DNA of 64,000 nt from Sphingopyxis fribergensis (GTDB taxonomy: Bacteria > Pseudomonadota > Alphaproteobacteria > Sphingomonadales > Sphingomonadaceae), in NCBI RefSeq assembly GCF_000803645.1, contig NZ_CP009122.1, positions 1,030,501 to 1,094,500 on the forward strand, in the 5' to 3' direction. Each line of letters begins with the position of its first letter. Positions within the stretch are counted from its first letter, which is position 1. The position numbers and the translations under genes are program-made. The notes beneath the pieces are model-generated. The model made no database searches. It saw only the letters and a list, made by a program, of their open reading frames with translations, and had not been told where the DNA came from. Below are positions 53,250 through 62,217 of the stretch, piece after piece.

Positions 53250-55747
53250 AGGCTGCGCAGCGCCTGCGCGGGTTTCGCCGAAAGCAAGGGCCAGCTCCCC
53301 GCGATCCCGATCAGGAACGACAGGCCCGCGCCGCCGATCAACGTCGCGCCGACGATCAGCGGGTCGGGCGCGAAGTCGAATTCGAACAGCTGGGTCACGA
53401 CATACCAGGCGCTCGCAAGGCCCAAAGCCAGCGCGAGCACTGCAAGAATGAGCGCGAGCACTGCATATTCCATACCTTGCGCGCCGAGGATCTGGCCCCG
53501 CGTGGCGCCGAGCAGCTTCAGGATCACGCTGTCGTAAACGCGCCGCTCGCGGCTCGCCGCAATCGCGCCGATCAGCACCGCGATCCCTGCGAGGATCGCG
53601 ATGCTCGCCGCTGCCGCAATCGCCTGGCTCATCTGGGTCAGCAGCGTCGTCACCTGCGACACGACATCGCGCACCGCGATCAGCGACGCCGACGGGAAGG
53701 CGCGCGGGATGCTGCGCGACAGGGTGGTTTCGGCCTCAGGACCGACGGCCACCGTCGCGACCATATTATGCGGCGCGGCGTCGAAAGTGCCGGGTGAAAA
53801 GACGAGCACATAGTTGAGCCCGAAATTGTCCCAGTTGACGGTGCGGAAGGAGGCTACCTTCGCCTGCACCTCGACCCCCAGCACATTGACCGACAGCGTG
53901 TCGCCAATCTTGAGCCCGAGCGACGTCGCAACCTCCTGCTCGACGCTGACCAAGGGCTGTCCCTTGTAATCGGCCGCCCACCACTGGCCGCCGACGAGTT
54001 CGCTGCCGTTCGGCAGCACCGGACTGTACGTCAGCCCGCGGTCGCCGCGCAGCACCCATGCGCCCTCGGGCAATTCGGCCAGCTCGTCGACGCGCTGTCC
54101 ACGAAACTCGGTGACGCTGCCGCGCAGCGCGGGGATCATGTTGATCTCAGCCTTGCTGTCCGCCCCCTTCACCATCGTCTGAAAGCGCGCGGTCTCAGTG
54201 CGCGGCACATCGAGCACAAAAAAGCTAGGCGCGCGCTGCGGCACGGTCGACCGGATTTCAGCGGTGATGCTTGTCTGGATCGCGGCGAGCGTGACGAACA
54301 GCGTGAGGCCCAACCCGAGCGCGACGACGAGCGCGCCGGTCGCGGCGCCGGGGCGGTGCAGGTTCGCGAGCGCGAGGCGGAACAGCGGGCGTTTCGGTCG
54401 CGGCAGGCGGCTTGCGGTGCGGCGCACCAGCCAGCCGAGCCCGACGAGGATGAGCAGCAGCCCGATCGCTGCCCCGATGAAACTCAAGGCGAACAGAGGC
54501 TCGCGCGCGGTGCCGACCGCCAGCGCGATGATCGCGGCCAGCGCCGCGGCGACCGCGATGACCGTCTGCCGGTCGATCCGCGCCGCGCCGCTCACCGTCG
54601 CGCGATAGAGCCCGGCGGCGGGGACGTGCCGCGTCGCCGCTAGTGGGGGCAGGGCAAAGGCGATGGCGATGAGCAGGCCGTAGGCCGCGCTGACCGCAAG
54701 CGGCAGCGGATAGATGGCGACGCCCGGTTTGACGGGCAGCACATCGCCCGCAATCGCACCGATGATTGCGGGCGCGAGCGCCCCGACGATCAGGCCCGCG
54801 ACGATCGACACCGCCGCGACCGCAAGGATCTGCAATCCATAGATACGTGCCACCGTGCCGCTGTCAGCGCCGAGCACCTTCAGCGTCGCCAGACCGGGGC
54901 GCTTGCCCGCAAGATAGCTCGCGACGCCGTTGCCGACGCCGATCCCCGCGATCACCAGCGCGGCGAGCCCGACAAGCGAAAGAAATTGCCCCATGCGCTC
55001 GATGAAGCGCCGCGTGCCGGGCGCGCCGTTGCTGCTGTCGGTGATGTCCCAGCCCGCGTCGGGGAATTCGGCGGTCAGCGCCTTGCCGACCGCCTCGGGG
55101 TTCGCGCTGTCGGGCAGGCGGACGCGATATTTGCTCTCGTATAGGCTGCCGGGCTGGATCAGCTGCGTCGCCGGCAGGTCGGCGAGGCCGATGATCGCGA
55201 CGGGGCCGAGCGTGAAGCCTTCGCCCAGCCGGTCGGGCTCTTCGGCAATGACGCCGTCGATCAGGAAACTCGTCTCGCCGAACTTGACGCGTTCGCCGAC
55301 CTTGAGGTCGAGCCGTGAGACGAGATCCTTGCCGATCCAGATCCCGCCCGGCGGCGGCGGCCCTTTGCGTACACCGCTCTCTAATCGCATCGTGCCGTAG
55401 AGCGGATAGGCGCCATCGACTGCCTTCAGCTCGGACAGCAAAGCCTCGCCATCGGGATCGTTCGCCATCGCGCGCAGCCGCACGGTGGCCGACGGCGTGC
55501 CGACGCGGCGGAATCCCGCCATCTCCTCTGCCGTCGCTTCGCGCTGCGGCAGGCTGAATTCGACATCGCCGCCGAGGATCGTCTGGCCGCGCACTTCGAG
55601 TTCGGAGGTGATACCGCGCGTCAGGCTGCCGATCGCCGCGAGCGTCGCGACTCCGAGGAACAGGCAGACTGCGAGCAGGCGAAGTCCCCGGATGCGCGTC
55701 GCAAGGTCACGGCGCGCGATCCGCCAGAGCGTGGCGAGGGGAAGCAT
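53246..55747 (-). CDS. FtsX-like ABC transporter permease (YbbP type)
   Basis: 833 aa. Four central FtsX-type transmembrane helices are duplicated in two halves (ALVIAGIGVGNGVASYLAGKRP and AAASIAILAGIAVLIGAIAASRERRVYD), with large periplasmic loops and LLAVCLFLGVATLAAIGSL at the N-terminus. This size and arrangement is that of YbbP, which pairs with the ATPase YbbA. Start ATG 55747 has GGGAGGAT upstream, supplied by the adjoining family B palindrome. The frame is open further upstream only through that repeat. Confidence 0.9.
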   Translation of the reverse strand: MLPLATLWRIARRDLATRIRGLRLLAVCLFLGVATLAAIGSLTRGITSELEVRGQTILGGDVEFSLPQREATAEEMAGFRRVGTPSATVRLRAMANDPDGEALLSELKAVDGAYPLYGTMRLESGVRKGPPPPGGIWIGKDLVSRLDLKVGERVKFGETSFLIDGVIAEEPDRLGEGFTLGPVAIIGLADLPATQLIQPGSLYESKYRVRLPDSANPEAVGKALTAEFPDAGWDITDSSNGAPGTRRFIERMGQFLSLVGLAALVIAGIGVGNGVASYLAGKRPGLATLKVLGADSGTVARIYGLQILAVAAVSIVAGLIVGALAPAIIGAIAGDVLPVKPGVAIYPLPLAVSAAYGLLIAIAFALPPLAATRHVPAAGLYRATVSGAARIDRQTVIAVAAALAAIIALAVGTAREPLFALSFIGAAIGLLLILVGLGWLVRRTASRLPRPKRPLFRLALANLHRPGAATGALVVALGLGLTLFVTLAAIQTSITAEIRSTVPQRAPSFFVLDVPRTETARFQTMVKGADSKAEINMIPALRGSVTEFRGQRVDELAELPEGAWVLRGDRGLTYSPVLPNGSELVGGQWWAADYKGQPLVSVEQEVATSLGLKIGDTLSVNVLGVEVQAKVASFRTVNWDNFGLNYVLVFSPGTFDAAPHNMVATVAVGPEAETTLSRSIPRAFPSASLIAVRDVVSQVTTLLTQMSQAIAAAASIAILAGIAVLIGAIAASRERRVYDSVILKLLGATRGQILGAQGMEYAVLALILAVLALALGLASAWYVVTQLFEFDFAPDPLIVGATLIGGAGLSFLIGIAGSWPLLSAKPAQALRSL

Positions 55748-55753
55748 CAACAA

Positions 55754-55891
55754 ATCCTCCCTGTCGCGCAGCGATGGGGAGGGGGACCGCCCGCAAAGCG
55801 GGTGGTGGAGGGGCAGTGACGCCAGCGCCAACGCCCCTCCGTCAGCGGCTGCGGCGCTGCCACCTCCCCATGGCTGCGCGACAGGGAGGAT
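55754..55891. repeat. Family B palindrome between the permease and ATPase genes
   Basis: About 138 bp. Ends ATCCTCCCTGTCGCGCAGCG (55754) and GGCTGCGCGACAGGGAGGAT (55872-55891) are inverted. The interior has GCGGGTGGTGGAGGGGCAG (55796-55814, within the longer match) and CCCCTCCGTCAGCGGCTGC. It separates the ATPase (ends 55905) from the permease (starts 55747), and its left end gives the permease a ribosome-binding site. Confidence 0.88.
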
Positions 55892-55904
55892 GGGTTAGCC
55901 GCGC

Positions 55905-56606
55905 TCACGCCGCCCGTTCCTCGATCTTGCCATCGTGCATCACCACCACTCGGTCGCAATGCTGGGCGAGTTCGGGGTCGTGGGTGATGATGAGCAAAGT
56001 TGCGCCCAACGCGGCGCGGCGCGCGAAGATCAGTTCGATGATCGCCTGCCCGGTCGCGGTGTCGAGATTGCCCGTCGGCTCGTCGGCAAAAATGATCGCG
56101 GGCGAACTCGCCATCGCGCGCGCGATCGCGACGCGCTGCTGCTCGCCGCCCGACAGCTGCGCGGGATAGTGGGTGAGCCGATGGCCCAGCCCGACGGCTT
56201 CAAGTTCGGCGGCGGCACGGCCGAACGGGTCGGCGATCCCGGCGAGTTCGAGCGGCACCGCGACATTTTCGAGCGCGGTCATCGTCGGCAGCAGGTGGAA
56301 GGCCTGCAACACGATACCGATCCGCCCACGCCGCGCACGCGCCAGATCATCCTCGTCCATCGTCGCAAAATCGAGCCCCGCGACGCGGATGCTGCCGCCG
56401 TTCGCGCGCTCGAGCCCCGCCAGCACCGCCATCAACGAACTTTTCCCCGATCCCGACGGGCCCAGCAGCGCAACCGAAGTGCCCGCGGGCACCTCCAGAT
56501 CGACGCCGCGCAAAATTTCGACAGGGGCCTTGTCGCTTCCGAGCGTGAGCGTCACATTATGGGCGGCGATCGCCAGGTCTGGCGAAGGTCGAGGCGCGTC
56601 GGTCAA
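55905..56606 (-). CDS. ABC transporter ATP-binding protein (YbbA type)
   Basis: 233 aa from TTG 56606. Walker A is LGPSGSGKSSLM, the signature LSGGEQQRVAIARA, Walker B IIFADEPTGNLD and the switch histidine ITHDPELA. It is of the LolD/MacB/YbbA type that energises FtsX-like permeases, and the permease is next on the strand. It starts 17 bp from the divergent arylesterase gene. A longer upstream reading is open but not homologous. Confidence 0.92.
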   Translation of the reverse strand: MTDAPRPSPDLAIAAHNVTLTLGSDKAPVEILRGVDLEVPAGTSVALLGPSGSGKSSLMAVLAGLERANGGSIRVAGLDFATMDEDDLARARRGRIGIVLQAFHLLPTMTALENVAVPLELAGIADPFGRAAAELEAVGLGHRLTHYPAQLSGGEQQRVAIARAMASSPAIIFADEPTGNLDTATGQAIIELIFARRAALGATLLIITHDPELAQHCDRVVVMHDGKIEERAA

Positions 56607-56622
56607 GAAGGGACCCTTTGAA

Positions 56623-57336
56623 ATGAGAACGGCCGGATGGCGCTCTTTGTTGATATATGGTTGCGCAATTGCGCTTTGCCAACCGCTCGCCGCATGCGGA
56701 TCGGCGGAAAACCCGTCGGCTTCGACCAACGACAAGGTCGCGGCGAAAGCCGCGCCCGCGATTCCCGCCAACGCGCCGCTCGTGATCGCCTTTGGTGACT
56801 CGCTATACGCGGGCTACCAGCTCGGCCCGAAGGAAGGGCTCGCGCCGCAATTGCAGGCCGCCCTTGCCGACGACGGCGTCGTTACGCGCGTCCAGAATGC
56901 CGGCGTGTCGGGCGATACCACCGCCGCGGGACGCCAGCGCCTGACCTATGTGCTCGACAATTCGAAGGCCAAGCCCGCACTCGTCGTCCTCGGTCTCGGC
57001 GGCAACGACATGCTACGCGGCATCGGCCCCGACCAGACGCGCGCCAATCTCGACGCGATGCTCGCCGAACTTCGGAAGCGCAAGATTCCGGTGCTCCTCA
57101 CCGGCATGATGGCCGCGCCCAATCTCGGCAGCGACTATGCGAAGAAGTTCAACCCCATCTATCCCGAGCTCGCGTCGAAATATGAGGCCAGCTTCTACCC
57201 CTTCATCCTCGACAATGTCGTGACTGACAAAGCGCTGATGCTCGGCGACAATATGCACCCCAATGCCAAGGGGGTGAAGGTCGTCGCCGAGGGGCTGGCG
57301 CCGCTCGTCGAACAGGCGCTGCCGAACGCGGGCTAG
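56623..57336 (+). CDS. Arylesterase/acyl-CoA thioesterase I family (TesA-like GDSL hydrolase)
   Basis: 237 aa. The signal peptide ends in a lipobox-like LAACGS, so the protein is periplasmic or lipid-anchored. SGNH blocks: [11 protein letters not shown] (Ser), [14 protein letters not shown] (Gly), [13 protein letters not shown] (Asn), V MHPNAKGV (Asp and His). It should hydrolyse ester or thioester substrates. tesA divergent from ybbA-ybbP is a conserved neighbourhood in proteobacteria. ATG 56623. Confidence 0.92.
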   Translation: MRTAGWRSLLIYGCAIALCQPLAACGSAENPSASTNDKVAAKAAPAIPANAPLVIAFGDSLYAGYQLGPKEGLAPQLQAALADDGVVTRVQNAGVSGDTTAAGRQRLTYVLDNSKAKPALVVLGLGGNDMLRGIGPDQTRANLDAMLAELRKRKIPVLLTGMMAAPNLGSDYAKKFNPIYPELASKYEASFYPFILDNVVTDKALMLGDNMHPNAKGVKVVAEGLAPLVEQALPNAG

Positions 57337-57656
57337 CTCCCCCGCGGCCCGAACAGGATGATCGCCGCGCCGCCGAGGCACATGGCGGCGCCGATCAGAT
57401 CCCAGCGGTCGGGCTTCGCACCCTCGACCGCCCACAGCCAGATCAGCGCCGAGACGATATAGACCCCGCCATAAGCGGCATAGGTGCGCCCCGCATGCTC
57501 GGCATCGACCAGCGTGAGCAACCACGCGAACAGCGCCAGCGACGCCATCCCGGGCACAATCCACCACACCGACTTGTCCAGCCGCAGCCACGCCCAGAAG
57601 GCGAAGCAGCCCGCGATTTCGGCCAGCGCCGCCCCGATATATGCGAATGCCGTCAT
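57333..57656 (-). CDS. YnfA family membrane protein
   Basis: 107 aa, four transmembrane helices, as in YnfA/UPF0060. The motif [15 protein letters not shown] begins it, and [24 protein letters not shown] and [17 protein letters not shown] end it. It is a small drug/metabolite-transporter-fold protein with disputed efflux function. It is convergent with the arylesterase gene (4-bp overlap at the stops). Confidence 0.92.
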   Translation of the reverse strand: MTAFAYIGAALAEIAGCFAFWAWLRLDKSVWWIVPGMASLALFAWLLTLVDAEHAGRTYAAYGGVYIVSALIWLWAVEGAKPDRWDLIGAAMCLGGAAIILFGPRGS

Positions 57657-57690
57657 CGGCCTAGCGTGCCCGGACCGCGGGCAAAAGAAA

Positions 57691-57714
57691 AGGGGCGACC
57701 CGCAGGCCGCCCCT
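57691..57714 (-). terminator. Intrinsic terminator of the small outer-membrane barrel gene
   Basis: Stem AGGGGCG/CGCCCCT (57691-57697 with 57708-57714) with an additional inner CC/GG pair. Read on the minus strand it is followed by TTTTCTTTT, a classic rho-independent structure 29 bp after the stop at 57743. Confidence 0.8.
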
Positions 57715-57742
57715 CTCTTTTCGTTTCGCTGTTCCGAAAGGA

Positions 57743-58201
57743 TCAGAAAGCGAAGCCGACGCCAGCGACGAACGTGTCGAAGTCGCCGAAGTTCTCGATG
57801 AACTGGTGACGATATTCACCCTTGGCGTAGATGTTCTGGCCCAGCTTGTGCTGATAGCCGGCACCGACATACGGATCGTCGACGTCGCCAAAGGTGTAGC
57901 CGCCGGTCACATAAGCCTTGCCAGCGGAGCCCACTTTGGCGCCGAGGCGGCCACCGGACGAGAACTGGACGTTTGCGCCGTCGACGAGGACCTTGTCGCC
58001 CGCGATTTCGGCACCGACGAAGGCCGTGCTGCCGAGGTCGAAGTCATAACCCGCTGCGAGGCCGGCCGTGCCTTCGTCCTGGCCATTGCCGGTGATCAGG
58101 CCGCCACGAACTTCCACGCGGCCTTCGCCGGCGGGGGCTGCGAGTGCGGGGGTTGCAACGATGGCCGTCAGGAGAGCGGCTGCAACTGCGAATTTCTTCA
58201 T
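57743..58201 (-). CDS. Small outer-membrane beta-barrel protein
   Basis: 152 aa. A signal peptide ([21 protein letters not shown]) precedes alternating strands of about 9-11 residues ([61 protein letters not shown]) ending in FVAGVGFAF with a C-terminal Phe. This is the eight-stranded OmpA/OmpX/opacity-like barrel pattern. Probably an abundant porin-like protein, given its strong terminator and isolated position. A palindrome GAACG-N3-CGTTC (58284-58296) lies upstream. Confidence 0.85.
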   Translation of the reverse strand: MKKFAVAAALLTAIVATPALAAPAGEGRVEVRGGLITGNGQDEGTAGLAAGYDFDLGSTAFVGAEIAGDKVLVDGANVQFSSGGRLGAKVGSAGKAYVTGGYTFGDVDDPYVGAGYQHKLGQNIYAKGEYRHQFIENFGDFDTFVAGVGFAF

Positions 58202-58438
58202 TTTGTTTTCCTTCTGCTTTTAATCAGCCACGCCCTTTGGGTCGCGACGCCCCCTAAATGGGGCTCGCGGCTGTCGCTGCAATGAACGGATCGTTCAGAA
58301 TATGACAATTTTCTTACCTGTGTTATTTTTACCACACGGTATAGAATAGGTATGCGGCCCCGAGCCGCCAAAATTGGCGGATAACTGCGGCTATATTGTC
58401 AGGTAGTCGCTGCCCTGCAGGGCGCAGGCTCGTCTGGA

Positions 58439-59683
58439 TTAGCCCAGCGCGACCTGTTTTTCCTCGGCGATGCGGTCGAGTTCGGCACGTGTCGGCTTGG
58501 TCGCCGCGCTCTTGAGCTGCCCGCACGCCGCCATGATGTCGCGCCCGCGCGGGGTGCGCACCGGCGCTGAAATCCCGGCCTTGAAAATCAGGTTGCTGAA
58601 CGCCTTGACCCGCTCGGGCGACGAACATTCATACATCGCGCCGGGCCAGGGGTTGAAGGGGATCAGGTTCACCTTCGCGTGCAGGCCATATTCGCGGATC
58701 AGCCGGACAAGCTCGCGCGCATCGTCGTCGCTGTCATTCTTGTCCTTCAGCATCACATATTCGAACGTGATGCGCCGCGAATTGCCCGCACCGGGATAAT
58801 CGGCGCATGCCTTCAGCAATTCGTCGATGCCATATTTCCGGTTGAGCGGCACGATCTCGTCGCGCACCTCCTTGCTCACGGCATGGAGCGAGACGGCGAG
58901 GTTGACGCCAATCTCTTCGCCCGCGCGCGCCATCATCGGCACCACGCCGCTCGTCGACAGCGTGATCCGCCGCCGCGAAAGCGCAAGCCCGTCGCCGTCC
59001 ATGACGATCTTGAGAGCGCCCTTGACCTCGTCGAAATTATACAGCGGCTCGCCCATCCCCATCATCACGATGTTGGTCAGGATGCGGCCGTCGGCGGTGT
59101 AATTGCCGCCCTCTTCGTCATCGTCGTCCTCGGGATCGGGTCCGAAACCCGCCATCGTGCCCTTGGGCCATTCGCCGAGTTCGTCGCGCGCCAGCATCAC
59201 CTGTCCGACGATCTCGCCCGCGGCGAGGTTGCGGACGAGGCGCATCGTGCCGGTGTGGCAGAAACGGCAATTGAGCGTGCAGCCGACCTGGCTCGAAACG
59301 CACAGCGTTCCCCGATCGGCGTCGGGGATGAAGACCATCTCATATTCCTGGCCGTCGGCGGCGGCGAGCAGCCATTTGCGCGTGCCGTCGCTCGACACCT
59401 GCGCCTCGCGCACCGTCGGGCGGCCGATGATGAAACGGTCGGTCAGCCACGGGCGCATCGACTTCGCGATATCGGTCATCGCCTCGAAATCGGTGACGCC
59501 GCGGTGGTACATCCAGTGCCAGATCTGCTTGGCGCGCAGCTTCGCGGCCTTGGCGTCGAGACCCGCCTCGACCAGCACGCCGCCGATCGCGTCGCGCGTC
59601 AGCCCGATCAGGTCGATGCGGTTGCCGCCGCGCAAGGGAACGGTGCCCGTCGTAACGGGGTCGATATGGCCGGGAATCTGCAT
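58439..59683 (-). CDS. rlmN: Dual-specificity rRNA/tRNA adenine-C2 methyltransferase RlmN
   Basis: 414 aa radical-SAM enzyme. The cluster motif is C135-x3-C139-x2-C142 ([12 protein letters not shown]). C128 in TLCVSSQVG and C387 in AACGQL are the catalytic cysteines. It methylates A2503 of 23S rRNA and A37 of some tRNAs. A very acidic insertion ([11 protein letters not shown], about 198-208) lies beyond the cluster. ATG 59683 gives the conserved length; 13 extra upstream codons are open. Confidence 0.97.
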   Translation of the reverse strand: MQIPGHIDPVTTGTVPLRGGNRIDLIGLTRDAIGGVLVEAGLDAKAAKLRAKQIWHWMYHRGVTDFEAMTDIAKSMRPWLTDRFIIGRPTVREAQVSSDGTRKWLLAAADGQEYEMVFIPDADRGTLCVSSQVGCTLNCRFCHTGTMRLVRNLAAGEIVGQVMLARDELGEWPKGTMAGFGPDPEDDDDEEGGNYTADGRILTNIVMMGMGEPLYNFDEVKGALKIVMDGDGLALSRRRITLSTSGVVPMMARAGEEIGVNLAVSLHAVSKEVRDEIVPLNRKYGIDELLKACADYPGAGNSRRITFEYVMLKDKNDSDDDARELVRLIREYGLHAKVNLIPFNPWPGAMYECSSPERVKAFSNLIFKAGISAPVRTPRGRDIMAACGQLKSAATKPTRAELDRIAEEKQVALG

Positions 59684-59735
59684 GATGGGCGGCCATATAG
59701 TGGGGACGGGCGAAAAGCGCAATTGTGCGTGATTT

Positions 59736-59899
59736 ATCCTCTCTGCGGCGAAGCCGTGGGGAGGGGGACCGCCGCCGCAGGCGGTGGTGGAGGGGCAGCG
59801 ACGTCGCAGGCGGTGGTGGAGGGGCAGCGACGTCGCGCCATTGCCCCTCCGTCAGCGCTTCGCGCTGCCACCTCCCCATCGCTGCGCGACAGGGAGGAT
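59736..59899. repeat. Family B palindrome with an internal tandem duplication
   Basis: About 164 bp, longer than the other copies because a 29-bp unit (59777-59805) is repeated exactly at 59806-59834. Inverted ends are degenerate on the left (ATCCTCTCTGCGGCGAAGCC) and good on the right (CGCTGCGCGACAGGGAGGAT, 59880-59899). It sits between rlmN and the SDR gene, both on the minus strand. Confidence 0.88.
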
Positions 59900-59906
59900 C
59901 GAGCAA

Positions 59907-60650
59907 CTACAGCGACTTCAGCATCGCCAGCACCTGCGGCACGCTCCCGTTCGCCTCGGCATTGCGCAGCGGCAGGACATTCTGCACCAGGATTTCGTGA
60001 GGTGTCGGCTCGATCGCGAACAAGGAAATCACCTCGTCGGCGAACTCATCGAGCGGCATATAACCGTCGCGCGTCGACTGGCCGGGGGTCAGGTCGGTGC
60101 GCACCGCGGGCGGCGCCAGCTCGATCACTTCGACCTTGCCGGCAAGCTGGATGCGCAAAGCGACCGAATAGCTGTGCATCGCCGCCTTGGTCGCCGAATA
60201 GGTCGGCGCCTTCGGCAACGGCACGAACGCCAGCCCCGAGGTGACGTTGACAATCGCCGCGCCGTCCTGCGCCGCCAGATGATCGACCAGCGCATCGGTC
60301 AGCCGGATCGGGCCAAGAATGTTGGTCACGACGGTCGCCTCCGCCTGCGCCAGGTCACGCTTCGCGCTTACATCCTCGGCGCTCATGATGCCGGCATTGT
60401 TGACCAGCACATTGAGGTCCGGGAATTTCGCGACGATATCCTTGGCAAAGGCTGCGATCGCGTCGGCATCGGTGACGTCGAGCGCCATCGCCGACATGTT
60501 CGGCCGCCCTGCGATGGCCGCTTCCAGCTTCGCCGCGTTACGCCCCGTGACGATGACATTGTTGCCCGCATCGTGCCAACGCTGCGCGAGCGCCAGCCCG
60601 ATGCCCGAACCGCCGCCGGTGACGAGGATGGTGTTGCCTATGGTCTTCAT
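59907..60650 (-). CDS. Short-chain dehydrogenase/reductase (DltE-like)
   Basis: 247 aa. Rossmann motif TGGGSGIG (about 11-18), the NNAG strand, and catalytic Tyr/Lys in YSATKAAMH. The closest type I can recall is the DltE/YdfG-like SDR. AGGAGC precedes ATG 60650. It is divergent from an HxlR regulator, the common arrangement in which the regulator controls the oxidoreductase. Substrate unknown. Confidence 0.93.
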   Translation of the reverse strand: MKTIGNTILVTGGGSGIGLALAQRWHDAGNNVIVTGRNAAKLEAAIAGRPNMSAMALDVTDADAIAAFAKDIVAKFPDLNVLVNNAGIMSAEDVSAKRDLAQAEATVVTNILGPIRLTDALVDHLAAQDGAAIVNVTSGLAFVPLPKAPTYSATKAAMHSYSVALRIQLAGKVEVIELAPPAVRTDLTPGQSTRDGYMPLDEFADEVISLFAIEPTPHEILVQNVLPLRNAEANGSVPQVLAMLKSL

Positions 60651-60710
60651 ATTTGCTCCTTTGGGGTGGTGAGAAGGCCCAGATACTCCTATACTCTCCA
60701 ATAGAAAGTA

Positions 60711-60741
60711 GGCACCCGAAAGTGCCATAGTTACCCGAAAG
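60711..60741. promoter_or_regulatory. Candidate HxlR operator between the SDR and HxlR genes
   Basis: CCCGAAAG occurs at 60715-60722 and 60734-60741, a direct repeat with 19-bp period. The first copy is also inside the palindrome GGCAC-CCGAAA-GTGCC (60711-60726). The pair is centred in the 111-bp divergent intergenic region, 20 bp before the HxlR start. Confidence 0.4.
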
Positions 60742-60761
60742 AGAGATTTGGATTTTCCGCC

Positions 60762-61151
60762 ATGCCCGCACCTGAAAAAATCACTTATGATCCGAATGCG
60801 CCGGTCGATCCGCGCGTCGAAACGCTCGTCAACGAACTGATCGGCCGAGTCGCCGACAAATGGACCCTACTCGTTCTCGAGGAGCTGGAGGACCACGGAA
60901 CGTGCCGCTTCACTGAGTTGTCGCGCCGCGTGCCCGGCATCAGCCAGAAAATGCTGACGCAGACGCTGCGCCAGATGGAGCGCGACGGGCTGGTGGTGCG
61001 GACGGTGCATCCGGTGGTGCCGCCCAAGGTCGAATATTGCCTGACCGAATTGGGGCACAGCCTCGGCGAAGCCTTCTGCGGTGTCTGGGTCTGGGCTGAA
61101 GCCAATCTGGAAAAGGTGGCACGAGCACGAATGGCGTTCGACGCTCGGTGA
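60762..61151 (+). CDS. HxlR-family transcriptional regulator
   Basis: 129 aa winged helix. The family core is KWTLLVLEELEDHGTCRFTELSRRVPGISQKMLTQTLRQMERDGLVVR. It lacks the N-terminal redox Cys of YodB/HypR, though one Cys sits in the HGTCRF stretch. Likely regulates the divergent SDR gene and itself. Confidence 0.93.
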   Translation: MPAPEKITYDPNAPVDPRVETLVNELIGRVADKWTLLVLEELEDHGTCRFTELSRRVPGISQKMLTQTLRQMERDGLVVRTVHPVVPPKVEYCLTELGHSLGEAFCGVWVWAEANLEKVARARMAFDAR

Positions 61152-61197
61152 GGGTCAGCCGAATTTCCGATCGTCGGAAACGACCATTAGCGGACGT

Positions 61198-61521
61198 TCA
61201 AAGCGGAGGGGATTTTTCATCCGTCGTTTTCGAGCGGAACTCGCCAACCACCTCATACATGCCGGGATCAAATGTGGCGAATGACAGGGCTTCTTCGAGA
61301 TATGGGCGCGGGGCTGGGTCTTGGCGCATGGCCTCATAGTCGGCGAGGCTGGCCCATTTAGCGTACATGGTGACCTTGCTGCCGTCTGTGCTGCGATGAA
61401 GGGTCGACGAAATGAACCCAGGCGCCTTGCTGACGATCTCGCCCGTGACCTTGGTCAATATATCGACCAATCGCTGTTGGTCGGAACGATCGACTTGAAA
61501 GACATTGATGAAGACAATCAC
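61198..61521 (-). CDS. Antibiotic biosynthesis monooxygenase (ABM) domain protein
   Basis: 107 aa using GTG 61521. The ferredoxin-like ABM fold is evident in VIVFINVFQVDRSDQQRLVDILTKVT, IVSKAPGFISSTLHRSTDG and VTMYAKWASLADYEAM. These small cofactor-free monooxygenases act on quinols or aromatic compounds, or serve as sensors. It is convergent with HxlR. About 220 bp upstream there is a strong hairpin and no gene. Confidence 0.83.
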   Translation of the reverse strand: MIVFINVFQVDRSDQQRLVDILTKVTGEIVSKAPGFISSTLHRSTDGSKVTMYAKWASLADYEAMRQDPAPRPYLEEALSFATFDPGMYEVVGEFRSKTTDEKSPPL

Positions 61522-61668
61522 GGCGTTCCAACCTGGACGAAAAAAAGCGAATCGATCATACGAGAAGTAGGGTCGATTGACGCAGAGGCAACTGCCGTTT
61601 TCCACCCCAAAGCCACCGTTTCGCGACGAACGGACTTACCAACCTTCGGACGGAGCTGAATCCAATAT

Positions 61669-61711
61669 AAAGCCGGGACCATGATCGTGCCCGAATCATG
61701 GCCCCGGCTTT
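61669..61711 (-). terminator. Long hairpin terminator after the UrcA-family gene
   Basis: Stem AAAGCCGGG(A)CCATGAT against ATCATGG(C)CCCGGCTTT with a 9-base loop, starting 28 bp after the stop at 61740 on the minus strand. Only one mismatch or bulge interrupts 16 pairs. The last pairs and following TATATTGG are A/T-rich, so it should terminate transcription. Confidence 0.75.
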
Positions 61712-61739
61712 GACGGACCCTGCAACTTGGGTCCGCCGA

Positions 61740-62069
61740 TCAGTTGCGGATTGAGCTGACCTGGATCAGCTGGCCCTGCGCAGCATTGGCGACCACCACT
61801 TCGGCCTGCGCCGAAGCAAGGGCCCGCGTATCGCGGCGGCACTGCCGCACGTCATTCTTGCCCGCGATATCGAAATCGGGGGCGGTGCCGCACACTTCCA
61901 CGACGGCGCGCCAGATGCGGCGGTCGAGCGCCCTGGTGCCGGCCGCAGTCCGCAGGTCGAGGTCCTTGTGCGCCACGGCAACGCTCGGGTTCGCGGGGGC
62001 GGTTTGCGCCGATGCGGGCTGGCCGATCGATACGGCAGCGAGGGCGGCGAGGATCAGAAGCTTTTGCAT
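61740..62069 (-). CDS. UrcA family exported protein
   Basis: 109 aa. Signal peptide MQKLLILAALAAVSIGQPASAQT, then the UrcA pattern DLDLRTAAGTRALDRRIWRAVVEVCGTAPDFDIAG with two conserved Cys (VCG and RQCRR). UrcA proteins are small periplasmic proteins of sphingomonads and caulobacters of unknown function. GGAGAAAC precedes ATG 62069. It is divergent from the LysR gene, whose product may control it. Confidence 0.87.
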   Translation of the reverse strand: MQKLLILAALAAVSIGQPASAQTAPANPSVAVAHKDLDLRTAAGTRALDRRIWRAVVEVCGTAPDFDIAGKNDVRQCRRDTRALASAQAEVVVANAAQGQLIQVSSIRN

Positions 62070-62165
62070 CTTGTTTCTCCATCGTCCGGCTGAGGAGGGG
62101 AGGAAGCCGGTAGACCGGAGATAGGCGATTGCCCGAGCCGGCAGGAGCAACGAGTTTGCCGCGCC

Positions 62166-62185
62166 ATTCTGCAAAATTGCAGAAT
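62166..62185. promoter_or_regulatory. Candidate LysR-type operator
   Basis: ATTCTGCAAAATTGCAGAAT is a perfect palindrome with 9-bp arms around AA, 32 bp upstream of the LysR start and 97 bp upstream of the UrcA-family start. LysR proteins bind such T-N11-A-type interrupted palindromes, usually in the intergenic region of divergent genes. Confidence 0.6.
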
Positions 62186-62217
62186 GAGCGCCGGGCCATT
62201 ATGTCGCACAAGGCGCC

